Shown here: positions 45,391 through 56,920 of the stretch, piece by piece
Position numbering within the stretch: position 1 is the stretch's first letter
How the letters are laid out: each line of letters starts with the position of its first letter
Assembly (NCBI GenBank): GCA_010093515.1
Contig: MU001673.1
Span: forward strand, 316,904-380,903
From: Lineolata rhizophorae
Lineage: Eukaryota > Ascomycota > Dothideomycetes > Lineolatales > Lineolataceae
DNA length: 64,000 nucleotides
Reading direction: 5' to 3'
Program-made: the position numbers and the translations under genes
The notes under the pieces: generated by a model
Told to the model about the DNA's origin: nothing
Seen by the model: the letters and a program-made list of their open reading frames with translations, nothing else
Database searches by the model: none

Positions 45391-48300
45391 TTAGGCACCT
45401 ACACTCAATCCTCCGCCGCCCTGCGCCCCTTCCCTCAACTGAACCACCCCACCCCCTCTCCTCGCCCCTACAAACCCCCGTCTCTGCCGACCAGTTCGGC
45501 CCCTACCTAGCCAATTATACTTCAGCTCCTTCGCCAACCGTTCAATCTTCGCCTGTGCCTCGTCCCCGCTCTGGACGCTCGCGACGACTGACACGCACTG
45601 CAGCAACCGGCCCACCATTTCCGCGACCTGCGCCGACGTCATGGGCGGCGCGCGGCCGCCGGACGCCGCCGCCCCGCCGGCTACGCGCGGCACGTTGGCG
45701 TTCGCATTCGCGCTGTTGCTGCGGTGGCGCGACCACTCGTCGCTTGTTGAGATGCGGCCTTCGGCGCTGGTTCCGGAGTGAAACGAACCGGCCGACGTGT
45801 TGCTCGTGGCACGAGAACGGGCCGCAGCCGCCGCAGCCGCCGCGTGCGATGCTGCTGCGGCGGTGGTGCCGCCCGCAGCGCTGCCCGAGCTGACGCTGCT
45901 TTCGAGTAGCGTGCTGCCCTGGCTCGTGAAGCTCGCCGTCGCCGGGTCCAAACTCGCCGCCGTGCTGGGCCTGCCGTCTGCACCGACGGCGGTACTGCCC
46001 GTTGAGTCGGCTAGGTGTGCGGCTGCAAATGGAGTGAGCGGATTTCCTGGAGAGCCCGAGCTCGACAGGCCGCTTGCAGCGAGGGTAGAGTTGCCGTTGT
46101 TTGCAGCCGAGCCAGTAAGACCTATGCCAGGAGGGGGCGGAGTGGGGATAGGGGACGGAGACGGCTCGACCGCGTTGAGGGATTCGAGAGAGAGGCGAGA
46201 GAAGATGGCCATGAGGGTATCGATGCGTGGGAGGATGACGGCATCGCGGAAGGTGAGAAGAGTAATGCGGCGGACGTCGAGCTCGTCTCCGAGGGTTGGG
46301 AAGAAGCCTTTGGTGTTGATTGGGATGAGCCCTGTGGGCGACGATGTCGCTATATCATCGTCGCTGGAAAGGGTGTTGGTCGAGGTTGTGGATGGTCGAT
46401 GCGGAAGTGAATCGCCGGCGTCTGGGAGCGTTGCGCCCCAAAACTCGGCTGCTTCTGCTTTTGTCATGAGCTTTCCGCGGCCGCGGAACTCGAGGTCGAG
46501 TGGAAGAAAGACGGCCTGGAGAAAAGGTAATATGGTCGACAAAACGTTCAACCACATTTCCACCAGCTTAAGCACCAGCTGCTCGTCAGGCACCCGTCTT
46601 AATGTCTGGTCTAGGGATAAGAAACCCGTCGTTAAGAGTTCGGACAAATCCTCCACAATAACGCTTGGCTGGCGCCTCTGGATGCACCGCCATAGATAAA
46701 GTAGTACCAAGCCATTGAAGTCTTCCACAGGAGGCCGCGGCTCTTCTAACTCGAAGATATTTAGCAGTCGCGCCTTAAGCAGCGGCCATGCGTCGTCGGG
46801 CGTCATGCCCGGAAGCCCAAAGGTGCTTCCCAGCTGTGCGACCTTTTCTGGGGTGATCTCGGCAGGGTAGTTGTGGGATACGGTCCCAGCACTATGCCCG
46901 AAGCTGCTACCGCCAGCCCCCAGAGTGCTGGCTCCACCGGTCCACTCGGAGCGCTCCGTACTAAAAGAATGTTGCCGCTCCCGACCATAAGTACTATCAA
47001 CAACCAGAGTGCTACTAGCCAACGCGCTACTCTTCTCTTCCTTCTTCTTCTCACGAAGTGCTCTGCCTCCATGACGCAGATCCAACCCGCTCATGCTCTT
47101 AGCGAAAGTGCTCGAGTGGCCAGGCGACGACGGAGCCGCAAAGGAATATAGGGGCTGGGGCGCGTGCGGATCTGTTGGTCTAGAACTTGAGTTCGCCGAC
47201 GAAAGGGGAAGGTTGTGATAGTCGTCTTTGTCCTTGAGTTTGTTCTTCTGCCGCGACAAGAAGTGATGCTTGTGCTTCGAGTCCTTCTCCGGCTTGTCGC
47301 CTCCGGTTCCGGCTGCAAACGTGGCAGCGCGGTTCGCAGCTTCGCGCTCGCGCTCATTTGGCACTAATGTTGACGTGGATGCATTGGCGCTCGAGTATAG
47401 CGATGCGGTGCTAGATGTCTGGCCACTGCCGCCTCCGCTTCCACCACCAACAGACTCAGCCAAGCTGGTCGTCGACGCATTCATCATAGCCATGCGCGCC
47501 GGCATGCCCATTCCGCGACCGGGTGACGGCAACGGTGGGTGTTTGCGCTCGGTATCGCGGTCTCGCGAGATTCCAATGCTCTTGGGCTTGGAGAACAACT
47601 TCATCTTGCTTTTCTCCTTGCTCGGCTTCGTTATCGTAGGCACTTCGCGTTCGATTGGCGGCGCGGGCGATGCCGTCCCGCTGTTAGCGCTTCCCGCGCC
47701 CTGCTCCCCCGGGGAGTGCAGCGGACTGCGAGGAAACGCCACGTTGGCCGCCGTCGTCGCGGCCATTCTGTTCCCGCCGAGTAATCCATTCTGATATTGC
47801 ATCTGTGCCGACTGCGGCGCCGTACCTAGGGCTGGTGAGCTGTTCGCCGTTGGCATCGGCGGTGGTGGGGACTGCGCCGTCGCGCCCCGACCGCGCCCGC
47901 CGCCACCATGATACGGCTGCTGGGACTGGCCGCTGGTGCTGCCGACACCAGACGGGTCCGGTATGGTCTGGGAGCGCTTCCGGGTGTGTTGCGGGTTCTG
48001 AACATGCATGGCGGCCTGGGCAGCGATCTGCGAGGCCGTCAGGTTGGACATCGCGCCGGCGCTCTGTTGGTGCTGCGGCTGGTGTAGATGGTGCGATGAT
48101 GCCGTGGGGAGCGACGGCTCGAAGAAGCCCTGCGAATGCTGCCGGCGATGGCCGTGGTGGCCGTGGTGGCCGAGGCGCCCTCCGCCTCCGCCGCCTTGTG
48201 GTGTGCTCGCGCCGCTCTCGCTCGGGCCGTCGTAGTTGCGCAAGGGCAGGTCGTTCACCTGGCGCACCTGCGGCCCAGGACGCGCGTGGGCGTGCGAGCC

Positions 48301-48561
48301 AGCATCGGAGGGGCCAGACTGCGCAGGCGAGAGGCTTCCCTGTCGCGACTGCTGCTGGGACTGCGGCTGCTGCGGTTGTTGCTGCTGGTACGGCGAGCGC
48401 TTGAAGGCGGAGCGGGAGGTGAGCTGCGACCCGTCGGACGAGTCGCTCGAGATGGACGTGTTGCGCGTGCGAGGGAGGTTAATCGGGGAGTTGAGCGCCG
48501 GGCCGGGCGGGGGACGAGGAGGAGGGCCGCCGCCTCCGCCGCGGGCGGGCGACGATGTCAT
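45391..48561 (-). CDS. hbrB: HbrB-like TORC2 subunit
   Basis: One exon of 1056 residues. Residues 1-560 are disordered (Pro/Gly start, Gln-rich YQQQQPQQPQSQQQ, many Ser/Thr). About residues 568-790 form the HbrB domain: ITPEKVAQLGSTFGLPGMTP, FNGLVLLYLWRCIQRRQPSV, LVLKLVEMWLNVLSTILPFL and RRITLLTFRDAVILPRIDTL. The rest is Ser/Ala-rich, ending in AQVAEMVGRLLQCVSVV and a basic Gly-rich tail. HbrB is the mould counterpart of yeast Bit61/Bit2 and animal PRR5 (Protor), a subunit of target-of-rapamycin complex 2 that affects actin, sphingolipids and hyphal branching. It starts head to head with gon7 about 410 bp away. The domain call is strong; the long disordered arms are usual in moulds. Confidence 0.92.
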   Translation of the reverse strand: MTSSPARGGGGGPPPRPPPGPALNSPINLPRTRNTSISSDSSDGSQLTSRSAFKRSPYQQQQPQQPQSQQQSRQGSLSPAQSGPSDAGSHAHARPGPQVRQVNDLPLRNYDGPSESGASTPQGGGGGGRLGHHGHHGHRRQHSQGFFEPSLPTASSHHLHQPQHQQSAGAMSNLTASQIAAQAAMHVQNPQHTRKRSQTIPDPSGVGSTSGQSQQPYHGGGGRGRGATAQSPPPPMPTANSSPALGTAPQSAQMQYQNGLLGGNRMAATTAANVAFPRSPLHSPGEQGAGSANSGTASPAPPIEREVPTITKPSKEKSKMKLFSKPKSIGISRDRDTERKHPPLPSPGRGMGMPARMAMMNASTTSLAESVGGGSGGGSGQTSSTASLYSSANASTSTLVPNEREREAANRAATFAAGTGGDKPEKDSKHKHHFLSRQKNKLKDKDDYHNLPLSSANSSSRPTDPHAPQPLYSFAAPSSPGHSSTFAKSMSGLDLRHGGRALREKKKEEKSSALASSTLVVDSTYGRERQHSFSTERSEWTGGASTLGAGGSSFGHSAGTVSHNYPAEITPEKVAQLGSTFGLPGMTPDDAWPLLKARLLNIFELEEPRPPVEDFNGLVLLYLWRCIQRRQPSVIVEDLSELLTTGFLSLDQTLRRVPDEQLVLKLVEMWLNVLSTILPFLQAVFLPLDLEFRGRGKLMTKAEAAEFWGATLPDAGDSLPHRPSTTSTNTLSSDDDIATSSPTGLIPINTKGFFPTLGDELDVRRITLLTFRDAVILPRIDTLMAIFSRLSLESLNAVEPSPSPIPTPPPPGIGLTGSAANNGNSTLAASGLSSSGSPGNPLTPFAAAHLADSTGSTAVGADGRPSTAASLDPATASFTSQGSTLLESSVSSGSAAGGTTAAAASHAAAAAAAARSRATSNTSAGSFHSGTSAEGRISTSDEWSRHRSNSANANANVPRVAGGAAASGGRAPPMTSAQVAEMVGRLLQCVSVVASVQSGDEAQAKIERLAKELKYNWLGRGRTGRQRRGFVGARRGGGVVQLREGAQGGGGLSVGA

Positions 48562-48974
48562 TGTTCGGCGCCGTTACACACGCGCGGCGGTTGTAATGGG
48601 CGGATAATTAATCTCAGACGGCGCAAGGAGAGTGTGTGGCAGGTGTGCGGGCGCACAGATCGGGGCGCATCAGCGGTATAATGCAAGGCGATATAGCCGT
48701 GCGGGCGCTTGGTAAAATCGCAAGAAACGGATAAGCTAGCAGGAGAGAGAAGCAGGCCTGCAGCGTATATGCTTCAGCTTTCACTACGGCGCGGACAACG
48801 GCGTTGCGTGGAGGATCGTCAGGGCGGGTCCGGATGCATCACGACGCGCCACACAATCCGCACACGTGCATGTGGCGCAGCAAAACTTAGCTATGGTTTG
48901 ATCTCCAACCAGCAAGCAAAATCTGCTACGTGCCAAACACAAGCACCTTTGAAAAGAGATTCGCCGTCACCACC
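48562..48974. promoter_or_regulatory. Bidirectional promoter hbrB / gon7
   Basis: A 413-bp gap between divergent start codons, so both promoters lie here. No TATA box or assigned factor site is evident. Confidence 0.5.
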
Positions 48975-49271
48975 ATGGCTCCGCCCTCACTGACTGCTAC
49001 GTACACGAATTCTGCCAGCCAAATAATGGCCTCCTTTCCTCTCTCGAACGAGTTCGCGCCCTCGACCTCGGAGACACCAGCAGACTCGCCCGAGGCGCAT
49101 CTGGCCATTCTGCGCGCCACGGCTACTCAGCTCCAGGATGAAATAAATGCATACCTGACGGCGCGCATGGAGGACGATAAGCGCGCGGCCGCGGCGGGCG
49201 GTGCAACGCCCGCAGACGATGCGCAGGAAGAGGAAAATTACGGCGAGGAGGTTATGGATGAGGCGGATTGA
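48975..49271 (+). CDS. gon7: EKC/KEOPS complex subunit Gon7
   Basis: A 98-residue single-exon protein. The core AHLAILRATATQLQDEINAY continuing into LTARMEDDK matches the fungal Gon7 family, which has one helix-forming segment with LQ-(D/E)-(D/E)-IN-x-(F/Y)-LT-x-RM; the tail is acidic (QEEENYGEE). Gon7 is the small fungal subunit of the KEOPS complex (with Kae1, Bud32, Cgi121, Pcc1), which makes the t6A modification of tRNA and affects telomeres and transcription. The start at 48975 has an excellent CACCATGG context; an in-frame ATG at 48930 is less likely. It is divergent from hbrB and convergent with vps39. Confidence 0.85.
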   Translation: MAPPSLTATYTNSASQIMASFPLSNEFAPSTSETPADSPEAHLAILRATATQLQDEINAYLTARMEDDKRAAAAGGATPADDAQEEENYGEEVMDEAD

Positions 49272-49797
49272 CAGGCGTGCGAGCCAGGGACATGGCGCCC
49301 TTGAGAGACAATAGACGGCGCGGTTTTACTCGGGTGGCGTCCAAATACCGGCAGACACGCTCGAAACAATCCTTAGACTGTCCCAGATAGCTGTGTTCTT
49401 GTTTCAGCAATCCCTATGTGATCCTAAGCAATAGCGGATGACATTTGGATCTAGGATAAGAGAGAACAGGCACCATAAAAGTGACTGAGAGTGCTACAGT
49501 TATATGCAGTATTAATTAGGTGCCTAGTGGGAAATCTGCTTCAACATCAGCGATCAATATGAGTGAGTGGATGGCAGGCATTAGAAGTTATCTGGGCACC
49601 ATGACGAACGCACTAAATAGCGCATGTAAGACAATTCAGCTTCAATTCAAACATTCAAACGTAAAATGACTTCAGATATAATCTAAACATAAACTATGCG
49701 TGGAAAGCAGCGCCCTAACTACTCGTCTCCACAGTTCACATGACGCTTACCGCCGGGGTATCACCGCCATTCGCCCACATAAACGTTCTTAGACTGC
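49272..49797. other. Intergenic, convergent 3' ends of gon7 and vps39
   Basis: About 525 bp of rather A/T-rich 3' flanking sequence. No gene, RNA or repeat was recognised. Confidence 0.6.
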
Positions 49798-52700
49798 CTA
49801 CCCATCCCAACCCCTCCCCTTTCTCAACCCCACTCCTTCCTTACCCCACCCGCCACCATCACCCCCGCTTGTTCCTCTCGGCCTCCCTATACACCCGTAA
49901 TGAACAACGCTGTTGTCCGGATACACCCTAATGGCGCTCCCGCCAAACCTCTTATGACAAACCGCACAATGCCTATCCTCCGTCACCACGACCCTCCTAT
50001 TCTTCCCTGCGCCTGGTCCCCCGGCCGCCGCCCCCCCACTAATACCCATCCCACCATGATGCACGTCCGCGAACCCGCTCTCCGCTGGACCTAGCGCCAG
50101 CTCCGCGTCCACGGCCGCCTTGCGCACGCCGTGCAGCCTCGCCGCGACGCGTTCGCGGTTGCGCACTGCCGCCGCGGCGCGCATGCGGCCAGCAAAGTAC
50201 GGCTCGAGGTCGCGGACGGCGACGTCGTCCGGGACGAGGTCGAGGGTGGCTGAGGCGGGGAGCCGAGCACCATGGCGGGATAGGAGGGCAAGGGCTGCGG
50301 GCCAGTTAGGTTCGTGCGGCGGCGGTGGAGAGAGGTAGAGCGACAGGAGGACATGGTAGATGGAGGTGGGATGTTCGGGAGAGGAAGGTGATATGGATGA
50401 GTCGAAGGTAGAGGGGTAGGTGTGACGGTTGAGTGGGGTGGAAGTAGCGTGGGTCATAGCAACGGCGGCGGAGCTGGGAGGAGGCTGAGATGTATGTGTA
50501 TTGATTAGGTAGGTTTGGTTGCAGTATTCCTCAGCCTTGGCATAATCCTTGAGCTGGAATACGTAGATCTGGAGAGCTTGCTTGTGTTGGCCCATGTTGC
50601 TGAGAACAATGGCGCGTGATTCAAAGAAATCGGGTTCTGTAGTGGTGCAGAAATAAATCATTAGCCTCTCTATGGCACGTCTGCATTCCCACAAAGTGAT
50701 GTTCAAGCAACAGAAAGCAAAAGCACATGCGAAGAACGTACCATCAGTAGGCAATAACCTGAACACCCTAGCCCGATTATACTGCGCACTGCTCCTCAAA
50801 AAAGCTTCTAACTTCTCCTTACACCTCTTGATCTCCTCCTCTTCCAGTCCATTCTCCCTTCCCCCCTTCAAACGTTCCAGATACGCTTCTACAAGCTTCT
50901 GGTGGAACTCGGGGGTTAAGTCATTCAGTTCATGGATGACATGTTCCAGATACCGAATAGCCAGCCCCTCGTCAATTTGGTGCAAGAAGTCCAGCACTGC
51001 ATGTCGCGGCAGCGTCTCCGCGTTCTCTGTATCCGCCACGAAGATCTCCATGCCGAGGTCGGGGTCTGCCCTGAGTGGCCACTCGGCGAACTCCAGGATC
51101 AAGTCGATCAAGTCAGGGGGCAGTTGCTGCAGGTAAGCAACTGTGCGATGCGGCCCACGTAGTGCAGGTGGTACATCCTCGATGTCGATGTCATCGTCAG
51201 ATTTGGTGTCCTTGGCGGTTTGATGATCTCGCTTGGTGTCCTCCTTCCTGTCGGTGCTCTCCGAAGGCTCATCGGCGGCAGCCGATTCTTCTTTCCCTTC
51301 TCCTACAGTCTCTTCTTTTGGCTTTTCTTCGTCTTTCTTTTTATCTTCTTCTTCTTCTCTCCTTGTTTTCTTCTGCCCGAATTTAGCAAGCAATTCAAGA
51401 GCCTCTCGGTGCAACTTTTTGCCATGCAAGAAATCGATCAAATCCGCATATCGTGCATTCTCGTATAGCTTTTCGCGCACCACGGCTGGATCGCAGAAGT
51501 TGTCAAGGCGGAATAATGATCCCGCTAGGCCTGGGCGAGCCAGCATGTATGCTCGGAATAGCGTCGTATCTACAAGAGTAGCTACTTCGCGCAGTTTCTG
51601 CTCCCAGTCGATATGCTCGTTTTTCGCATGTTCTTGAGTATGGTCCTCGGCAATGAAGAGATGGAAGGGAGGTTTTGACGAAGCTTCGGCTTGACTGTCG
51701 GTGGGGAGAGATTGAGTTTGTTTGAGTTTACCGTCGTAGGAGATGTGTTTCTGGAGCTGGACTCGGGCCTGGGCGAGGAAAGCGCAGAGCTCGTTCACGG
51801 CTATCTTGAGATCGCGGCCTTCTATACATAGTTAGCGCTGGAACGCAACAATATTACACCAATAAAACCTTATTATTACCGAGTGGCTTGTCCGTTGGAA
51901 CTGTTTCTGAGTGCTTGCCTCGGATACTACCAGTGTCACTGGCTTCACCAGCTTTCCCTGATCGTATGGAAGAGGTATCAGATTCCGGGGGTTTGGCTTC
52001 AGCCTTCAACTTCCTAAGCAGAGACCGATTTAGTGGCGCGCTAGGGCTATTCATTGCGGTTTTCATTGGACTAGTTGCTGGGTCTCCGTCATTTGTCTCA
52101 TCTTGATCTGCCTCGTTCGCAACGCCGTTCTCCGGTGGTTCCACCGAGGATAAATCGCCAGCAATCGCCTTTGGGTATAGCGAGATCACTCTCGCTGGAG
52201 GCGCGCGCGCTTCTGTAAACAAATCCAGTGCATCTCGGTACTTGCGGATGTCGAAAAGACTCTGTGCCTTTAACATCTTCACTTCTCGCAGTCGGCCCCC
52301 CTTATCTTTCAAGAGCGTGTCCTCCAGCATCTCTAGCAAACTGATTGCTTCGTCGTATCGTCCACCGCTGATCAGCTCGCTAATCTGGGTATCATAATCC
52401 AATGCGCCCATCCGCCAAATGTGTCTTTCGCTCGCAACTAAGAATCCTTTTCCGGCATGTGCAAGACTGATATTAGGCTGTGGGACATGCAAATATGCAG
52501 CATTCTGCAAGGGTATCGATTGTAGTAGAGCCAGGGTATCCGGATTCCTGACTTCCAATACCCCCTTAGCGGCCGGCTGTAAAGCTAGCAGATAGGGATA
52601 AGAGTAGCCAATGGCCTCAGGTGCAGTAGTCCAGGGTATTTGCCGTTTGTCAAGAGCTTTACCCGTTTCGGCTTCGATGAAAAGAGTGTTCACATCTTTC

Positions 52701-53633
52701 GCTAGCAGGACTTGCCCTTCCGCGAGCTTCGTTGCCATTGGCTTTGGCACCCAGCTACCCATGCCCATGTATCCCATACCCGATGAGGACACTGCGCCAA
52801 ACCGCGACGCAGCTTCGCCGAGGGCAGATCCCGGTTTAAGAACCTCTGTAACTTCGCGCGACTCCACATCAACGAGCACAAACCCAGAATCCATGCCTGC
52901 CACAATCTTCGTCCCTGTTGCCCACGCTAGGCTCTTCACCGAAGCCTGTAGCACAATCTCTTTACCGCCCACACCGTTGCCCCTTTCAGCTCCTTCCTCA
53001 TCGTCCATAGCCAACTCCATATCCCGCCATGCCCAAAGCAGTACTTTCCGCTTGACCGCGACAGCCAGCCGGCTTACAATAGAGGGAATGCCAGTTGCGG
53101 GATCCTTCACGATGTTCGACGTGGCAGCGAACGTAGACGCTCCTCTGGTGCGTTCCAACCTTTCCGTCAGCCCGTAAGTCGCTAGATCATGCAGATTGAC
53201 GTAGTTATCCGTCAGCGCGACTAGAGTGTTCGCCTCCTTGATAACGGCCAGCTGCTGGATCGGGCGACGCGAGAACTTCTCCTCCTCGCGTAGGAGGTCG
53301 ACCGGGCGCACTTTAGGTAGCGGCTGCGCATCCGCTGCGGACTCGACATCGTCAACTTGGCCGTCGGTCTGGCTTCCGTTTGTCTGCTGGGAGGACACGG
53401 GTGGGTCGGCGGGGAGCTCGTTGACGCGATAAATGCGGAGAGAGCCTGTGTGTAGGCCGACGAGGACGCGATCACCTACAACAAAGCCAAGAACTCAGTA
53501 ATTAAGTCATATAGACGGGGAGGAAGTAGACGTCTCTAGAAGGGATCGTACCGTATGCGAGGATGGACTCGATACGCGACTTGTCCCGTTGCTTGAGCTC
53601 GACTATCGGCCGAGCTGTGAAGGCGGACAGCAT
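49798..53633 (-). CDS. vps39: Vps39/Vam6 subunit of the HOPS tethering complex
   Basis: Four exons (53633-53552, 53475-51880, 51821-50742, 50636-49798) give 1198 residues. MLSAFTARPIVELKQRDKSR followed by IESILAYGDRVLVGLHTGSL opens the citron-homology (CNH) beta-propeller at the N-terminus. A middle helical region contains LLEMLEDTLLKD and YADLIDFLHGKKLHREALEL, interrupted by a Lys/Glu-rich insert (EEEEDKKKDEEKPKEE). The C-terminus has SRAIVLSNMGQHKQALQIYV and the zinc-binding CAVCHKRFGGSAIRVYP...VVHYGC. This is Vam6/Vps39 (AvaB in Aspergillus), which binds Rab7/Ypt7 on vacuoles and contacts in vacuole-mitochondrion patches. Intron 3 (50637-50741) is 105 nt with no stop, so retention would insert 35 residues. 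It lies head to tail with ies2. Confidence 0.95.
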
Positions 53634-54257
53634 GTTGGTCGGTAACTCGAGGTCACAAGCTTTCGGGAAGCCATGCGCTACATAAGAAATTCCTTAGAAT
53701 TACTTAGATGTTGCCTTTCTGCGTGGGCGTCATAAGGCGGGGCGAAGCGAGGGAGAGGAATGACTTAAACATTGTTGAGGTTGGCGGCGGGAGCTCTGGT
53801 CAACTCTGAGCCATGTGATTTGATTGGCTGGCAACGAAGCTCGTGACCATGACCGTGGCTCAGCACCTCACTTCGTTCTCTACTCAAAGCACTTTTCTAT
53901 GGTTTACGAACTTAGAAAATAATAAATGAAAGCCAAATCTTCACGTCCGCAGGCTATGGTAACGACAAGACAGCTACTTGCGACGTGGGTGCTTGGTAGC
54001 TTCTTGGATCAACCGTTCTCTTGGGAACTGTTCATCAACTTGCCTATCGTAACTCATTCAAATTTATAGACCAGCTAGAAGCGGCGAGACGATGCAGTAC
54101 ACCACTCAATAACTCACCCTTCGCATGAAGCACTCTATAGAGCATCTTTTAGTTAATTCTTGACCATTTCCCTATAGCTGAACATGATCCAGTAATACCT
54201 AGCAAACCTACAGTGTTGAACTACTTCGCCTAATCTACACAACCACAGCATCCCACT
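53634..54257. other. Promoter of vps39 and ies2 3' flank
   Basis: About 620 bp between two minus-strand genes. It is fairly A/T-rich near ies2. No additional gene was recognised. Confidence 0.55.
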
Positions 54258-55675
54258 CTAGGCAGTCTCCTCTACCATCCTACCAGACCACATACCCTCC
54301 CTAGCTTCCTTCTCCATGGTGCCCTTCAACAACTCTCCAACTGGTGCAGCCAACCACTCCTCCGGCACGCCCATCCTGACGCCATTCGCGTTCTGCACGT
54401 AGCGAATATAGACCGGATTTGGGCGTTCCTGCTCTTGCTGATCTGCGTCCTCGGAGGCATCAGCATCGAGGGCCGAAGGTCCAGTAGCACGGCCACGGCG
54501 CTTTGGGGCTTGCTTTTTAAGGAGGCGGTTGATGGTGTCCATCTGGTAGATCGTCAGCGTACAAGCTAGTCACGCAATGCATAAAATACTAACCTTTTCC
54601 TCTTCGTTGCGCTTCTCGCTGAGGTTCTTGCGGCGACGAGCCATTTCTGCCCGGCGCATGGCGTACTCTTCTGCGCTGAGATGTTTCTTCTTTTGCGCCT
54701 CTGCTCTAGTCGTCAGCATCCGAGTCTAATCAAAGAATCTACAACTCAGCGGTAAAACCCACCGTTTGACAAGGCTAGAAGCATGCTAGAATCTGCTTCC
54801 TCATACACAGCCCTCTGCCTCTTCGTCAACTTGCTCAGATCAGGCGTGTGGCTCCTCGACATCGATTCAGGCGTCTCCTCATCGCTCCCGCCTTCTTCGT
54901 CCTCGTCGCCCTCAGCATCCTCTTCTTCCTCCACCATCTCCTCATCCTCATACGGCTCTACTGTGCGGCCGTTGATGTTGATCTCATCGTCCATATCAGC
55001 CTGAGACTCCAACTCGGACAACTCCTCGTCGTCATCGTCCTCATCCGCTACCCCCGCAGCCGCCATGGTCATCTCCTTAGTCTCCACGGCCGGCGTGACC
55101 GTCACAGCCGGCTTACCCGACCTCGGTCCCAGCTTCGTCTGCACCTTAGGCGGCGGCGGCGGCGGCGGCGGCGCATCCTCCATCTCTACGTCCTCGTCGC
55201 CCTCGGCATCCTCATCTTCCTCGTCCTCATCTTCCTCATCACCCTCGGCATCCTCGTCCTCGTCCCCCTCGGCATCCTCATCCTCCTCATCTTCCTCCTC
55301 CACCTCGTCCTCTTCCTCTTCCTCCTCCTCCTCGCTACTCTCCTCAATGATCTTCTTCTTGCTGCGCGAGCTACGCGGTTCGCGGCCGGTAGCGACCGAG
55401 GCGCGCGTCGCTTCGCGCAGCTTGCTGGGCGCCGATTTGACCGTCATGTGGATCGAGGAAGAGCCGGCGTTGGAGGCCCCGCGCGCGTCCTCGGGCGAGG
55501 TGGAGCTGCGCTCGATGGTCGTCGCCTTGCCGGCGAGGGCGCTCTGGGCGGCGGCTGCGGCGCCGCGGCGCGGGCGCGTCGAGGTGGCGGTCGCCGTCGG
55601 AGGCGGGTTGGAGGCGCTGTTGCCGGCGGTTTCGGCGGTTAGCGCGGAGCGCGGACGGAGGCGACGGCTTGACAT
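54258..55675 (-). CDS. ies2: INO80 chromatin-remodelling complex subunit Ies2
   Basis: Three exons (55675-54763, 54703-54594, 54542-54258) give 435 residues. The N-terminal 260 residues are low-complexity with long acidic runs (EEEEEEEEDEVEEEDEEDED and repeated DEDAEGDE), a poly-Pro run, then DLSKLTKRQRAVYEE. Exons 2-3 carry the PAPA-1-like conserved region, AEEYAMRRAEMARRRKNLSE then MDTINRLLKKQAPKRRGR, and PVYIRYVQNANGVRMGVPEE near the end. Ies2 (animal INO80B) stimulates the ATPase of the INO80 remodeller that positions nucleosomes and evicts H2A.Z. The first intron boundary is slightly ambiguous: GTGGGT joined to TAGAG is used here, while GTTTTA joined to TAG would add one residue. The acidic repeats are long but fit the family. 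Confidence 0.92.
55180..55345 (-). repeat. Acidic codon repeats inside ies2
   Basis: Imperfect GAGGAC/GATGCCGAGGGCGAC repeats encode three or more DEDAEGDE-like units and flanking Glu/Asp runs. They sit wholly in the coding exon and are likely to vary in copy number by slippage. Confidence 0.8.
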
Positions 55676-56920
55676 TGTGGCGGCGGCTTTGAGGATATGT
55701 GGATGGTGGAAAATATCTTGGTCGGTGTAGGGAGATGTAGAGAGGCAGGGAGAGGGTGTGGCGAGCGTAGCAGCTCTGAGACTGCGGGTAGTGGGTGGAA
55801 GTGAACAGGGACTGGGACGATCCGCGTGGATCGGCGGAGATAGGCGGATGGTGTTGTCCAGCGAAGGAAGTCGCGGGTTCTAGTGGAATGTGGGACGGAG
55901 TGGTTGTCGGGGGCTGCGCCGCCCACGCGTGTAACGCGGGCGCGATTGCAGCCTCGACAGCGAAATGTGCAAGAAGAGAGGGACAGGCGCGATTGTCGAT
56001 CCTCGGTGCAGGAGTGAGGGGGGACGAGCCACGGGCGAGCCAGCACCAAAGGCCGGCAGGCGAACTGGCAACCGGCAGCGCCTTGTGTCACCTCCTGGCG
56101 ATGCCCGGGGCGAGCGCGGCAGCGGCGCCGCCGCGGCGCGCAGGCGTGCATGCCATTTGGTGCTGCGGCGTCGCTTGGTTGCCCGTTGCTCGCCTACCGC
56201 CGCCCATCATGCAGACGCCGTACGTACCTGGCGGAGTAGAGGCCTTTGTCCTTCCGGTCCCTCGCGGCCGCAGGGGCGCCCGGCGCCCAATCGTCGTTGG
56301 CGTCGGAGGAGTCGTACTCGGTGCTTAGCCGCCGCAGGCGCTTGACTGGCCGTTGTGCCATGCGGAAAATAGAACAAAATTGCGCAAAGTTCCTGATAGG
56401 CGCCTTGCGATTTGCTGGGCGTTTTCGGGCGATCGTCTTTTTGCTCTCGGCTAGGGGTCGCTATTTTGCGCCTCTCTCCTGCGCTTCTGCTGGAGCTGAG
56501 CTTAGAGGGCTGGGTCGGATGCAGGGCGCCTGCGCCGAGTCGCTAGGGAGGAGGAAGCTGCCTCTGTCTTCCCGTCTCCGGGGTAGCGCGGGATGCTGCA
56601 ACGGGAGCTGACAGGCACGACGGGCTCCAGAGTCCAGACCGGATGGGATAGCCCGGAGGTCTGCTCTTACTAAGCTGTCGCTACTACCTGGATGCCGAGG
56701 TCCAGCTTTGGTCATGGTCCCCATGCTCGGAGGCTGGGATTGAACGTAAAATGCTTCTCTTCGTTCGTACGGAGTCGTTGTTGGATACCTGACGTCTAAC
56801 AATTCACACTCTGATTGAGGGCTATTGGATGCGACAAGCCTCCGAGAGATTTTACCCTTTCCACGTTTTTGTTCCGGCTCTACGGCACCACTGCAAACCC
56901 CTCCAACAGCTTGAGCCGCA
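55676..56920. promoter_or_regulatory. Divergent region between ies2 and the peroxin gene
   Basis: About 1.25 kb separating divergent start codons. The ies2 side is G/C-rich; overlapping open frames on both strands here are low-complexity and not called. No specific site was assigned. Confidence 0.5.

Noticed and set aside
55065-55730. Serine-rich 221-codon frame opposite ies2
   Set aside because: Poly-Ser is the complement of the acidic GAG/GAC repeats in the real gene.
56716-56800. Possible minus-strand tRNA suggested by a TTCAATCCC-like word
   Set aside because: The T-stem does not pair and no matching acceptor or D-arm can be drawn.
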